64,000 nt of DNA, from positions 1,984,001-2,048,000 of the forward strand of contig NC_079491.1 in the NCBI RefSeq assembly GCF_020520425.1. Direction: 5' to 3'. Of the stretch, positions 30,940-42,208 are shown in pieces. The position numbers and the translations under genes are program-made. The DNA is from Spinacia oleracea. Taxonomy: Eukaryota; Streptophyta; Magnoliopsida; Caryophyllales; Amaranthaceae. Positions within the stretch are counted from its first letter, which is position 1; the number at the start of each line of letters is the position of its first letter. The notes under the pieces were generated by a model. That model made no database searches. It was not told where the DNA came from and worked only from the letters and a program-made list of their open reading frames with translations.

Positions 30940-32320
30940 GTACACATAGTATTGGATGTTTTATTGTTTACGATTAGACATTGAAAAAACAGATTTATTA
31001 AGAAAAGAAAATTGATTTGACTTAGATTTGGTCGATAATTTATTAGGACAAAACACTATACATGAGGAGATTCCATGGTTTTTAGAAAATTGATTTGTAC
31101 TTTGTAGGAAGCTTCTGAGGAGGAAGTGAAATAAGGGCCTGTTTGGCTGGCCTGGCCTTGATATTAGCACATACAATAGCAACTTGGTGAAAGAATCTAG
31201 CTAAATGCTAAGAATCTCTATCTTTTATTCTCTATTTTCATTTTTTTTTTAAAATAATTAAAAGTTCTTTAATTTGTTTTAAACATGCTTTGTCATAGTT
31301 TATGCCTTCAAGGCTTTGCTTGTTTTGCACTAAATGAACACTTGATATGGTAGCTCTTGTGAAACATTCTCATCAAGATCTTTTTAGTTAATTTTAGTTT
31401 TTTTCACTTTTATGTAGTAGTCTATTTTCGTATCCAGAGAAATTTAAAAAATTGAGTCGTAAAAAGTTTCATGGTAAAATTTAGGTATTAGACTCAATAA
31501 AATTTTACCATAAAAGTATTGAAAATGTATAGTCAATTTTAGTTATTAAATTCGCGGTACTGTAAATTCTTGTTAAAGACGGTCTGGCATGTTCTTATCC
31601 GTCAGACCAACTGGAAGATTAACCTTATATTTTCAACCCTTTTAAAGACATAAAAACTAGAAAAACAAATGCCCCTCTCTTCGATATCAATACACATGTT
31701 CTTGGTTGACAATTAACGATTAGTCTATTCACTTGACTTATTTGAACAATCCAAATTATAAATATTGCAATCTTTCTTACCATGACAGAAAACCAATTCA
31801 AGTCACCGGAATCTTTTTATTTTTATTTTCACATGATGTAGAAATCACAAATCATTAGTCATTAGTCATACCTCTCTCTTATTAAATTGGAATTTGATTG
31901 ATTCATGTGCATTGAGTTGCAATGAATGAGAAGATGTTCCTTATATTAGAAACAGTTACCAGACCACAATGGGTTATGCTACTCAACATCATTCATTTTA
32001 TACATGTGGGTTGACTCAATTTTGGTTACAGATGCTCAGATTCATGTTTTATCAAATACTAGCCCATGTGATGTGACTCATTCACATTCTTCCCTTCTCG
32101 ATCCATGCTTGTGTTATTGGAAATCCCATCTAAATCAAATCCAGATCAGATTTATGTATAATCCAGCTAATTAATCATCATATTTAAATAATTTAATGTA
32201 ACAATAGTAAGAATAATCATGAAATGGAGATAGAATTGGTTGCGTTGCGCACATTTGAACCTTCTCTAAACCTGCGTTAGAGTTAGATAGTGTAATAGTT
32301 GATGTTTTGTGTACTGGGTA
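30940..32320. other. Gene-free spacer
   Basis: AT-rich. It contains an isolated GGGCCTGTTTGGCTGGCC word (31136-31153) resembling the terminus of the foldback element at 33039-33383. No coding region supported. Confidence 0.5.
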
Positions 32321-32323
32321 TAT

Positions 32324-32580
32324 ACCTGTTCAACGGGCCGAGTTAGGGCCGGGCCGGGTCAAAATTAAACGAGCCGCCGGGTCAGGCTTACAATATTTTC
32401 GGGTCAAGCCGGGCCGGATATTAAACGGGCTGTAACGAACTGGAAGTTTGTATGTATTTCAATGAATAAAATTAAACGGGTCGGGTCGGGCCTGACCCTT
32501 TTCTAAAAGTAAAGGGCTCAACCCTTTTAAAAATGGGCTGGATTCGGGCTGCTAACGGACTCCCAGCCCGTTGAACAGGT
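32324..32580. mobile_element. GGGCC-word foldback element
   Basis: Perfect 15-bp inverted ends ACCTGTTCAACGGGC (32324) and GCCCGTTGAACAGGT (to 32580) enclose GGGCCGGG, AAACGGGC and GGGTCGGG words. About 257 bp, no frame, no certain target duplication. Confidence 0.75.
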
Positions 32581-33038
32581 CTAACTGGTTACGACCTTTT
32601 AGATGAATTGGTCTCGATTTGCAATATATTTTTACTATTGGTTAATGATTTGCATGGACAGATTTATCATTAGATCAGTTGAATTGCAATAAATTCATTA
32701 GATCAATTGAATTCATATAAAAGGTTCATATGTCTCAATTCATTAGATTAGTTGGATTGCAATAAATTTCTACTAAAATAATCTAATAAATGTCGTGTCA
32801 CGTGTCGTCTTGTTGTCTCTCCCAAATGAACTTTAATTTTAAGTGAAACAGTGTATAACAGAAATTTCCATCACTAATGGTCTTGATCAAGTCTCTAATA
32901 GGGAGAATAATCATGTAATTTTTCTTTTGGTGAAAACTGGAACATACATTAGTAAATTAAGTCATGGCATTAACTTTAGCCAAGACTACAATTATTCTTG
33001 AATGCGCTCCTCTAATAACACACTTCATCCCTAGTATT

Positions 33039-33383
33039 GGGCATGTCTAGTAACTGGCTTTTTCATTGACTTTTGGCTTTTCTATGTGATCAAACAACCA
33101 ATAATACATGTTTAGTAAATGACTTTTTCTTCGGCGAAAAAACCGGCTTTTCCGGCCAAACTCAAAAGCTACTCTAGAGTAGCTTTTTACATTAGTTGTT
33201 AGCTTTTCATTTTGGTAATTACACTTTGTATGAAACAGCTAGTAGCCAACAACCAACTTTACCAATAAACACATTTTTAGAAAATCTGCAGTCAAACAAC
33301 CAACATATAGAGCGAACACAACAAACGATCAAACAAGCCAAGTGAAACAGCCACCAAACATCAGCCAACCGCCAAACAGGCCC
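33039..33383. mobile_element. Foldback MITE with GGGCCTGTTTGG-type ends (hAT-like)
   Basis: The right end GCCAACCGCCAAACAGGCCC is mirrored, with decay, by GGGCATGTCTAGTAACTGGC at 33039. The centre contains a perfect AGCTACTCTAGAGTAGCT palindrome (33167-33184). About 345 bp. Confidence 0.65.
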
Positions 33384-33745
33384 ATTGTAGTTTTCTTCTA
33401 TCATTTGAATCCTAAAATGAGATCAAATTTCAGAACTAATAATGTTTTATCACCTAGGTACAACACAAAATGGATTATTGGAAACTAATTGAGATTAATA
33501 TGCTACTCATGAACTATACAAAGCAGAAAATGATCCTTCTTGTCCAAAGCTAGCATTGGACTTAGCATCACATTTTTAGCATGCATCACCTACATAGGAT
33601 ACCTAAACAGTAGAGCACATAAGCCAATTAACAACCACAAAATGATACAAAAGATCAACTAATATTACATGGAAACCAAAATGTTCTACAACATTTAAGA
33701 AATAATGTGAAACAGACACAAACATTATAAACAGAAAACTTGGGT

Positions 33746-36700
33746 CTAATCCTGGTTACTTCCGAAACCATCGCGTCTCTCTGACTGCCATCCGTAGCTC
33801 TTTCCTCCATCGTTACTCGTATCACCCGTGAAGTAACCATGTTTATGCTGCATCAAATGGGGAGGTGGTGGCCCTGGTGGCGGCGGTGGTGGAGGCATGC
33901 CTTGTTGAGGTGGTGCTGACAACAAACCACCTTGTGCACCACCCTGGACAGCTTCAAAAGAAACATTTGCGGGCCCCCCATTCCAAGGACGGGGATAGTT
34001 TTCCGAGAAGTTAACGGGCCTGCCAGATCCAGGAGCAAAACCCAATACTGACCCGCCTCCTTGCTCTGATCCACCTTCTCCGGCGGAGTCTGATCGTGTT
34101 ACCTCGTAGGAAGATGGAGTACCATAAAAAGGTGGAGCTCCATCAGATGGGAAAGGAGGAAACCCAAATGGAGGCCCACCCAACATCATCGGGTTAGGCA
34201 TGGGGAAATTTGATTGCTGTTGTGGGTACATCATCTGGTACTCGCGGTGGGGTTCTGGGAGAATTCCTTGCTGCTGCTGCTGCTTATCTGAATCACCATT
34301 CTGCTGCTGCTGCATCCGATTTTGGCCCGACCCGTCAAAACCCATGGGGCGGTTGTCAGATTGCAGGTCAGAAGGATGGGGTTGCCCGTAGAACAGGGGT
34401 GGCTTTGGCTGCATAAGTGGTCTAAGAAGAGGTGGCTGGTCTCTAGGTTGCTGGCGACGAGCTCTATCATCACGATCATTCAGCTGATGATTATTTGCAC
34501 TAGGAGGGAAACCGGGCCTTGGCGGGCCTCGGAGAGTTGTATCTAAAGTTGAAGACTGCTTAGTACCTGAACCCTCGGGATCACTCATTTCTTGATCTCT
34601 CTTCATATAAGGATGAAGCAAGTCGGCATGGATTTCATGAATGTGAGACTCAAATTCCGGCTTTTTCAGAAATGACTTGAGGCAGTGAGGAGCAGCACAA
34701 ACGAAAATTCCCTCCATCATTTTGATGGTTTGAATCTTCTGGATCCGTTCATCACATCTGTCACAACAAACAAATTGTTCAGTATACACTGTTATACACT
34801 TATACTACCTTTGTTCGCATACCAGGGTGCAAAAAAAATACTCCCGTCCCAAAAAGATTAAGAATTGGTTATACTCAAAAGCAAATGGGTAGATAGATTC
34901 TTTTTTTAGTTAGATTAGACAATAATGTCCGAGGAGAGCCATGTGGGGACCACAAACCAAATAAGATATGGGGCAAACAAATAGGGACATCCATTTATGG
35001 TATATGGGGCAATCTTTTAGGGACGGGGGGTACTTCACAATTGAACAGCTTGACCACTAAACATCGGATTTTTTATTACAAAGATCAAAGGAATTCCCAT
35101 AACCAAATAGATAACCTGATATAATCAAGACCTTTAAAGGAGAAATGACTTCTATCTTTTCCATCTAGGAAATCAGATGTCACTTATCTATCTGGTTAAA
35201 TATACTAGAGATTTGACCTCAAAAGAACAGATGGTGCTACGGTGCTACCTAGTATTTCCAGCAATATACATTAAGGTGTCCTAGTAATATAAGAATAGAT
35301 CTGTTAAGATTACTTCTTCTACAGACATAACTCATACAAATTATATAACTTCTACGGAGTATTACTTTCAGACACAGTGCACCAGTTAATATTCATTGGT
35401 GTTAATCGAACAGTGCATGGACCAAATGATCAGGAAAATTCAGTGTTTACTTTCTTTTATGCAGGTACACAGATTCTTGGAAAATCCAGTTTGCTGCTCT
35501 AACCATCACAAAACTAAGGTTGAAGGCAATGAAGTAGGTGAAGAATAAAGTGGTTAAATTTTGAAATTAAAATTTCCCCAATTCATAAAGAGAGCAGAAG
35601 GTTGATTACCTACAAACAACCTTTATACTACGTACATTGCATTAACGTTAATAAGATGAACATAACAGTTTAACTTGAAAATATTGCAACAAAAACTGCA
35701 CCTACATCTTCTACTAAGGTATTATTTACAAGTACAACGTATGAACAAGAGAGGATTTCACTATTTTGTAAAAGATTGATCATCACAAGCAAGACTTTAA
35801 ACAATATTCTCAAAGTCTAACTTAAAAAGGAATTCCTATTACATAAGAGATAACTAAATCAAAAATGCATTTTCCATGCTGACTTGAATGCAATACGTTA
35901 CTTTGTTCATATGGCTCTAAATAATTTTGGACGGTCAGAGTCGTCGGACCTATTGTTTTGTAAACAAAAAACATGTGAAATGATGATTTAATATCAACCT
36001 TCCTCTTTGTACAAAAAATCTGTACTTTTGCACACAACAGTGGTTTTTGCACAGGCATATACACCAAACAATAAAAGACAAAAAAGGGAAGATTAAATGC
36101 TCAACAAAGTTCTGAGGAGCCACACTTTACAATCTTTAACTTCCATCCACTATTCACCCTCCATCAAATTTCTGAACTACTACTTTCAGCGACAACTACT
36201 AGTGTCGGACACAGATACGTGTCTAGGTGTTAGGTTCGACCATTTACATGAAAATTTTGAACGTTTTGGTCCGTGAAAAGTATCCAGATTGACCGGACAT
36301 GTGTCCATAATTATGTTGGGAGTGTCAAACCATCCAAGTATTCAATAAAGGGGCATTTCAGGAGAAACGAATACTAGTTCAAAACACTGCAATTACTCAG
36401 ATGGTTGAAAACTTAAGTTGAACCATTTAGTGCTCATAATGTTTTAAGGGTACTGCAGACTGTTCAGCATTGCAAACAACCCTCCTTGCCACGGTAGTTC
36501 AGAAGGGTAAAGATTTCACTTAGGGAAACAGATAAATTGCCTGAAGTGCAAATAGTCCAGACAAGTACTTCACCTTAGACGACGCACAGATGCGAAATAT
36601 AAGATGTGTACAGAAATTCAAGCTCTTGGAAAGAAGTCTAGACATGCTGAACCTCTCCAATGTACATTAAATGACTTTGAGATTGAAGGAACTTACAGCA

Positions 36701-38573
36701 GTAGGTAGACGGTAATAAGTGGTGGTAATGGTAATGAATTTGTATATATTTGTAAGAAAATTCTCTATCCATGCCCATGGTAATGGAACTTATTTTTAAA
36801 CATGTGTTTCTCATCATATATTCTCAACACCATTCGATAGTCAATGTCACCCTTCAAAGTGGAGATGGATGGTCTAGAAAATTAATAAGGAAAAACTAAT
36901 GTTTGGAAGAACAAGCATTACTTTGGAAATTGTCACTAGAATTTCCATAGTAAATACATATAAATATACTACCATATATTACGCCCCCGTCACCTACTAT
37001 ATAAGCCGCTAAAGAGTTGAAGAATGCAACAATTTTTCACATTCATAACTACCATTAAAATAATTATTAATATACTATACTTGGATGGTATCCGCATCAG
37101 GGCTTAAGATACCTATACGGCCATAAGGTAATTGTTGCCCATGCTTTATGTAACTAATTTCACTCAATCTTACGATTAAGGGCTTAGGACAGTTCATCAA
37201 CATCATACAAAAGGTTAATTGAAAACTACAAGCCGTTTGGACGTAACTGCTTTCACAAATTATGAAACATCATTCAGTAGTAATTAACATTTATGGAATC
37301 TGTCGTATATCTAAAAGAAAAATCCCAGCCAGAATTTCAAAAGATATAAGCACTTACAGATAACAAATAGAATCACTCCTCGCGCAATCAAGGCAGTAGG
37401 CATGCTCGCATGGACTCTGCAAAAACAAAAGTTTATAGTTGTTATTAAACAAATGAATTCCACGACAGAACAGATTAGTAATCAGGAATATAGGTATTGC
37501 CTTGCATGGTCCAATAATAACCAGAAATGGCATTTAATCAAACTCCTACTATGTGCCCCCTTTCACATTGCACCTGACCCAAGTCTTCTGACAATTTGGT
37601 CATCCAACCAGGGTGTGTTTAACCTAATTTTAAAATATTTCTCAAGGATGCACATAAATTGTAATTTGACTACGGATCAACTCATACACTTTCTACGCCT
37701 TGACAATCATAACTTCTCAGAGGACCTCTAATATACAACAGATGTTCACTTCCCGATTCATGGTTTAGAGTTATGTTGATCACACTCCAGTTACACAGCC
37801 ACCGCCTCCCCCCCCCCCCCCCCCCAAAAAAATTCTAGTGAAACTTCTTTAATTGGTTTACTTTCTAGATCTGAGAACTAAAGGCAACATCATCTTTCAA
37901 CCCAAGCAACCCACGTAACCCACGCAACCCACAACATCACCAGGAGAAACAATGGTCCAGTCAAAAAAGGCAAACGAATAAAGACTAGAAGTACTGCTGT
38001 TACACAGATCTAAGACTACACAAGCTCAGCGAATCAACCGCTTACCATGCATAGTGACACAACCAGGTATCCTGAGCTGCATTCTCATAGTGATAGACCT
38101 AAAGATAAACATTTACTTCAACTAACCTAATATCTCGTGGAAGGGGTTGTTTTATATGCAAGACTCTCACAACAGAAATTCAAACATACACTTTTTGGTC
38201 CTATGATGGTGTTAAACTCAATTTTTGAAGGAGCTAGATCCTTATTTATCTCTGTTAAGCTATTCAAATAAGAACTTTACTCTTACCTAAACAGAAACCT
38301 GCATAGACAAAATACCAACAGTTCGATGCCTCAAAAATGAAACATTATATTATCTGGTCCAATTAAATTTTGACAGAATTATGAAAGGCAAGAAACAAAG
38401 ACTTGAGCTTCTAAAGAATCAGCAAAACTACTTTGCACATGAAAGAAAGCGAGAAATAAAAGGTTTACTCTACTTAGTTCTCAACAACCACACAGTGCTT
38501 GATCTCAAATATGATGAATATTTGTGAGAGATGTAGGTAAACCCCTCTTTTTGGAGCAACATGTTCGACACAC

Positions 38574-38608
<35 letters not shown>

Positions 38609-39255
38609 AGTCAATAGCCTAGTTCTGCCATTATCTTAATTAAAATGTCTTATCTCAAGTTCGCAAGACAATATATGCACAAGAAGATGCTTATAGCCCA
38701 ATTCATTACTCAAATTTACGGTACTAGATTAATATATCTTATAAGGGGGAACTAAAAAGATCCAAGGACTCGTCAATCACTCGATAAGAAAAGAGATTAT
38801 ATTAACAGTTGGCAAAAAAGGAGAACAAACAATGAGGACTAGTTGTTTGTTAAGACATATCTAGAACAGAATATAATCCTACATATGCTAACGAAGAAAC
38901 AGTGTATATAACCATGACTAGGCAACCTTGATGTTTCCAATAGCTTTACATAAACTCATTACAAAATAACGAGGAAATACAGCATGTACTAAATGTGTAC
39001 CAGGCGGCCATAAACTGCGATTGGGAAATCACAACGAACGCAAAAGTGGACTCGCTCAGCAAGCTGTCGTCGGGACCGTCGACCAACAATCTTAACAAAT
39101 GAAGCAGCAGTCGCAGAACCAAGACCCTTGGCAACAGGAAGATCAGCAAGAATTAGGTGATCAGGGCATGCGACATTCACAGATTCCCCAGGCAGCAACT
39201 TTGTTCCAGTGCCACCTTCTATAGATGAACCTTTATTAAGGCGAATTTGAAGCAT
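33746..39255 (-). CDS. HAKAI: HAKAI-type RING E3 ubiquitin ligase, m6A writer-complex component
   Basis: HAKAI is a nuclear partner of the MTA/MTB/FIP37/VIR complex that places N6-methyladenosine on mRNA. Three coding exons (minus): 39255-39001, 37416-37358, 34757-33746, giving 441 aa. The N-terminus MLQIRLNKG is followed by ACPDHLILADLPVAK and a C3HC4 RING: C72-C75 in FCVRCDFP, C88-E-H90-AY-C93-LD-C96, C103-YL-C106. A second zinc site follows (FVCAAPHC...FESHIHEIH; C125, C130, H143, H148). Residues from about 165 are low complexity: Pro-rich, Gln runs and a final GMPPPPPPPGPPPPH stretch. The last exon also reads open upstream of its acceptor (MYTEQFVCC), but the splice at 34757 restores the RING, so that Met is not a start. 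The spans between exons are 1.6 and 2.6 kb. Confidence 0.94.
34841..35030. mobile_element. Stowaway-like MITE in HAKAI intron 2
   Basis: TA-flanked (34839-34840, 35031-35032). Ends are CTCCCGTCCCAAAAAGATTA and CAATCTTTTAGGGACGGGGG. 190 bp, inserted just upstream of the last coding exon in the direction of transcription. Confidence 0.85.
35033..37357 (-). other. Remainder of HAKAI intron 2
   Basis: No second gene seen. Near 36200-36310 there is a GTGTCGGACACAG...CCGGACATGTGTCC pair of loosely inverted words, possibly a decayed transposon. Otherwise plain intron sequence. Confidence 0.5.
37808..37825. repeat. Poly-C run followed by A
   Basis: Eighteen consecutive C bases in HAKAI intron 1; the length is a plausible sequencing uncertainty. 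Confidence 0.9.
38575..38605. repeat. Poly-A run
   Basis: Thirty-one consecutive A bases in HAKAI intron 1, read on the plus strand. No adjacent SINE/LINE body was recognised. Confidence 0.9.
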
Positions 39256-39298
39256 CTTTACACCGATAAATCCGCACGTATCTTTCCACCTTAGCTCA

Positions 39299-40499
39299 CT
39301 GAAAAAACAAACTTATGTTTAAAATCTACCAACAGTATAATCACACCAAACAATGGAACATATAAGAACAACCATCAACCACATTAGAGTATCCATGTGA
39401 TCAACAATAACAAATAAATTACACAAAGCTATTTAGCAAAAGTACAATATATTAGATCCTAAAGCTTTCATCAACCGATGCTAAGAGAAAACCATGTATA
39501 TGGAGAATGATAGCTGGTATCAACAACAACCAGGCCCGTCCCTGAGGCAGGGCAGGAGGGGTGTCCGCCCTGGACCCAAGGAAATATAGAACAGCGAGTC
39601 GGTAATCATGTTGAAAAGGATTATACGAATTTCAAGTAAAATTTCTCATGAAAACACAAAAGGTCGGGGGCGGAGACCGGCTTCATCATTCAGTGAACAA
39701 ACCCAACAGGATATATTTAACAATTTGTAACCCATTGTATCAAACATATCAATTTCACAACAACAAAACAAAGATAACAAAAAACCCAACAGAATATATT
39801 TAACCTTTTAGAAAATTACATCTTTGAATCAATAAAGTTACAAATAAAATCAACAGAAAAATCGATTGTAGATAATTACTGGGAATACTAACTACAATTA
39901 CAAGAAGCTGCTTTTGTTGTTAGGGTTTTAAGAGGAGGAGAATGCGGGAGGACTGAGCATGAGGAAGGAGATGCAGAACACAGGTTTGGAATTTCTTTAA
40001 AAATCGTTATTAAACAAATGAATCCCACGACAAATCACACCAAATAAGGAAACATATGGTCCGTAAGAACAATCATCAACGACATTAAAGTATCAAAATT
40101 ATACAGAACTATGCAGCAAAAGTACAACAAATAGGATCCTATATTCCTATAGCTTAATTCATCTATGGACGCTAAGAGAAAACCATGTAAATGGGGAATA
40201 GTAGCTGTATCAACAACAACGACCACAAAAATTGTAAACCCTAATCGGCAAAAGTCAGTCAATTTGTATCGAAAATATCCCCAAATTTATCGAAAATTAA
40301 CCAACCATTATTTCATAGAGCTTTCTTACCCCCTAAATAATTCTTCCGAATCAACACAAAAGTCACATAATCATGGAATCGTCAAACAAAAGGATTAAAC
40401 GCAAATTGAAGAGGACAATTAACAAACTTAACTGAATTGAAAAATCCAACTTTTTTAAACCTAAGTTCCATTAAGAGAGAGAAGATACAATAAACTTAC
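39299..40499 (-). other. 5' UTR intron of HAKAI with an internal duplication
   Basis: The acceptor TTTTTTCAG ends at 39299, 43 bases before the ATG. A donor GTAAGTTTA lies at 40499. The leader exon would extend to about 40640. Near 39536 is a GGCCCGTCCCTGAGGCAGGG/TGTCCGCCCTG scrap resembling old transposon debris. Confidence 0.65.
39341..40222. repeat. ~190-bp direct duplication inside the HAKAI 5' UTR intron
   Basis: 39341-39533 and 40035-40222 share TCACACCAAA, CAATCATCAACGACATTA-like text, AGCAAAAGTACAA, GCTAAGAGAAAACCATGTA and GTATCAACAACAAC. Immediately left of the second copy, 40006-40032 matches HAKAI intron 1 at 37441-37467 (GTTATTAAACAAATGAAT then CCACGACA), so that copy is a composite. 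Confidence 0.8.
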
Positions 40500-40679
40500 C
40501 TAAAGAATAGCGGAGAGATCACCACCGGCAGGAGAGAGATTGAGTGGAGGCGCCGCTGTGACCGGCCGCCGTGACAGAGAGGATGAGAGTGAGTGTTTGT
40601 AGTGGTGGAAGTGTTTGCCTCTTTCTTTTCCTTTGGCTATTTTGCTTTTCTATCTTCTATTTAACCGTCACGTAAAATA

Positions 40680-42200
40680 TCGATAATAACCTTACTTAAA
40701 CTTTAAATAAAGTAATTATAACATATAATAATATTTCTTCCATATAAAATCAAATTTTGAAATTATTTTCCATTGAAAAAACTTATTTGCTTGCACTGCA
40801 AGCATCGAATGTTAATTGATTTTTGATGTCGAATGCTAGTTGAAATTTACTTGAACTATTCGATTTAATTAGTAGAAAACTATTTTTTATTCCATCAATA
40901 AACGAAACTAATTTTTGAATAGGAAATTTACTTTTATTTATGAGGTATAAATATTTTGAACACTGTATCCATAGTGTTTTTCTTGAGGGAATTCCACAAT
41001 TGTAACTAATAGTGTTAGACGACTCAAACGTAAAAATATATTATTAATATCTAATTGATTGATTTCAATGAGAATTTGAGTTTTGATTACCGTAAATGTA
41101 AAGTCGAACCGTGCATTTCTATGGAAATCATCGTGTGCAATTGTGCATAAACAACAACAAAAAAGTTTCAAAAAATAAAGTGAGGATATGAGTATCTTCG
41201 ACGAAAAGTTCGAGACAAAAAAGCGGTCTAATAAGTCAATAGTCAATAATTTATGAAAAATGATATACACATCCCAAAGGGTTACATATAAGAAGTTAAA
41301 AGTAGAAACATAGCTTATGCAGAATACTAAACATTAATTACATCAATCGACGCGTGATTTTAACATGTATTCCTAAATAACGATATATACAGCCCTTGGG
41401 ACTACAAATAAGTGTTTGATGCATTTTCTAAGTTGGAATCAAATTAGAAATGCATGACAAATCATGAGTAGATCATTATAATTTATAATTGTCTTCCTCG
41501 CAACAACTTGCCAATATACCTCTTCCTAAACTAAACCAACATTTCTTTCTTTCGAAATTATCGAACATAACTTATCGCAATTTTCATTCTTCATTTGAAA
41601 CTAATGAATGTCGGGTTTATTTGATTGAGATCTCCCCGATTTCAAAAAATCCGCTATTTTCCAAAAGCATAGCTTTAGCGAATGTTTAGTATAAGTAAAT
41701 ATTTCCACAATTCCATTGTTAGCCTCTTATATGTATGCATATGTATTCAAGAATTGTATTAAATGCTTATTTACAATTATAAGGACTACCTATATCATTA
41801 CCCTTAATTTATAAACCAGTACAAGAGTTATTTTCACCACAAGGCCCATAACATCCCAATCTTTTCAACTTCATAAGAACATATAAAAACATCAATTTAT
41901 AAAAATAAAAAATCAAGTTTTATTTTCACAAAAGATAACATGATCCACATGTATGGAAGAATTACTTGCAAAGAGTGGCAAGACTTCCCAAATTTCCAAC
42001 CCAAACGGAGAAAAAAAAAGATAAATTACAAAATAAAAATTTATCTATCTTTCTAGTTTCTATCCACCTATTACTCATTCATTCCAAATGCAATAAACCA
42101 TCTGCAACACAAAATAGTAGTACATCTTAATTCTTAACGAGGTCGATTTCTAACAACGGAAGTCGTTGTAATGCTAACGATGGAGCTCGTGCAACCAATG
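40680..42200. other. Spacer between HAKAI and BCCP
   Basis: AT-rich intergenic sequence apart from a probable copia scrap near 41456-41575. No other gene supported. Confidence 0.6.
41456..41575 (+). pseudogene. Probable Ty1/copia pol C-terminal scrap
   Basis: The reading SSSQQLANI...LNQHFFLSKLSNI resembles the end of the copia RNase H region, where plant elements have SSxQQLADI(F/L)TKAL...FLxSKL. Only about 40 residues are recognisable, with a short deletion around the TKA position. No LTR was found beside it. Recognition is from memory of the family. Confidence 0.45.
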
Positions 42201-42208
42201 TTGTCCCT

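Noticed and set aside
34200-34546. Plus-strand frames opposite the HAKAI last exon
   Set aside because: Shadows of the Gln/Pro-rich coding sequence on the minus strand.
34758-34789. ATG upstream of the HAKAI last-exon acceptor (MYTEQFVCC)
   Set aside because: It lies in intron sequence. Splicing at 34757 restores the RING CxxC pair and joins in phase with the exon at 37358.
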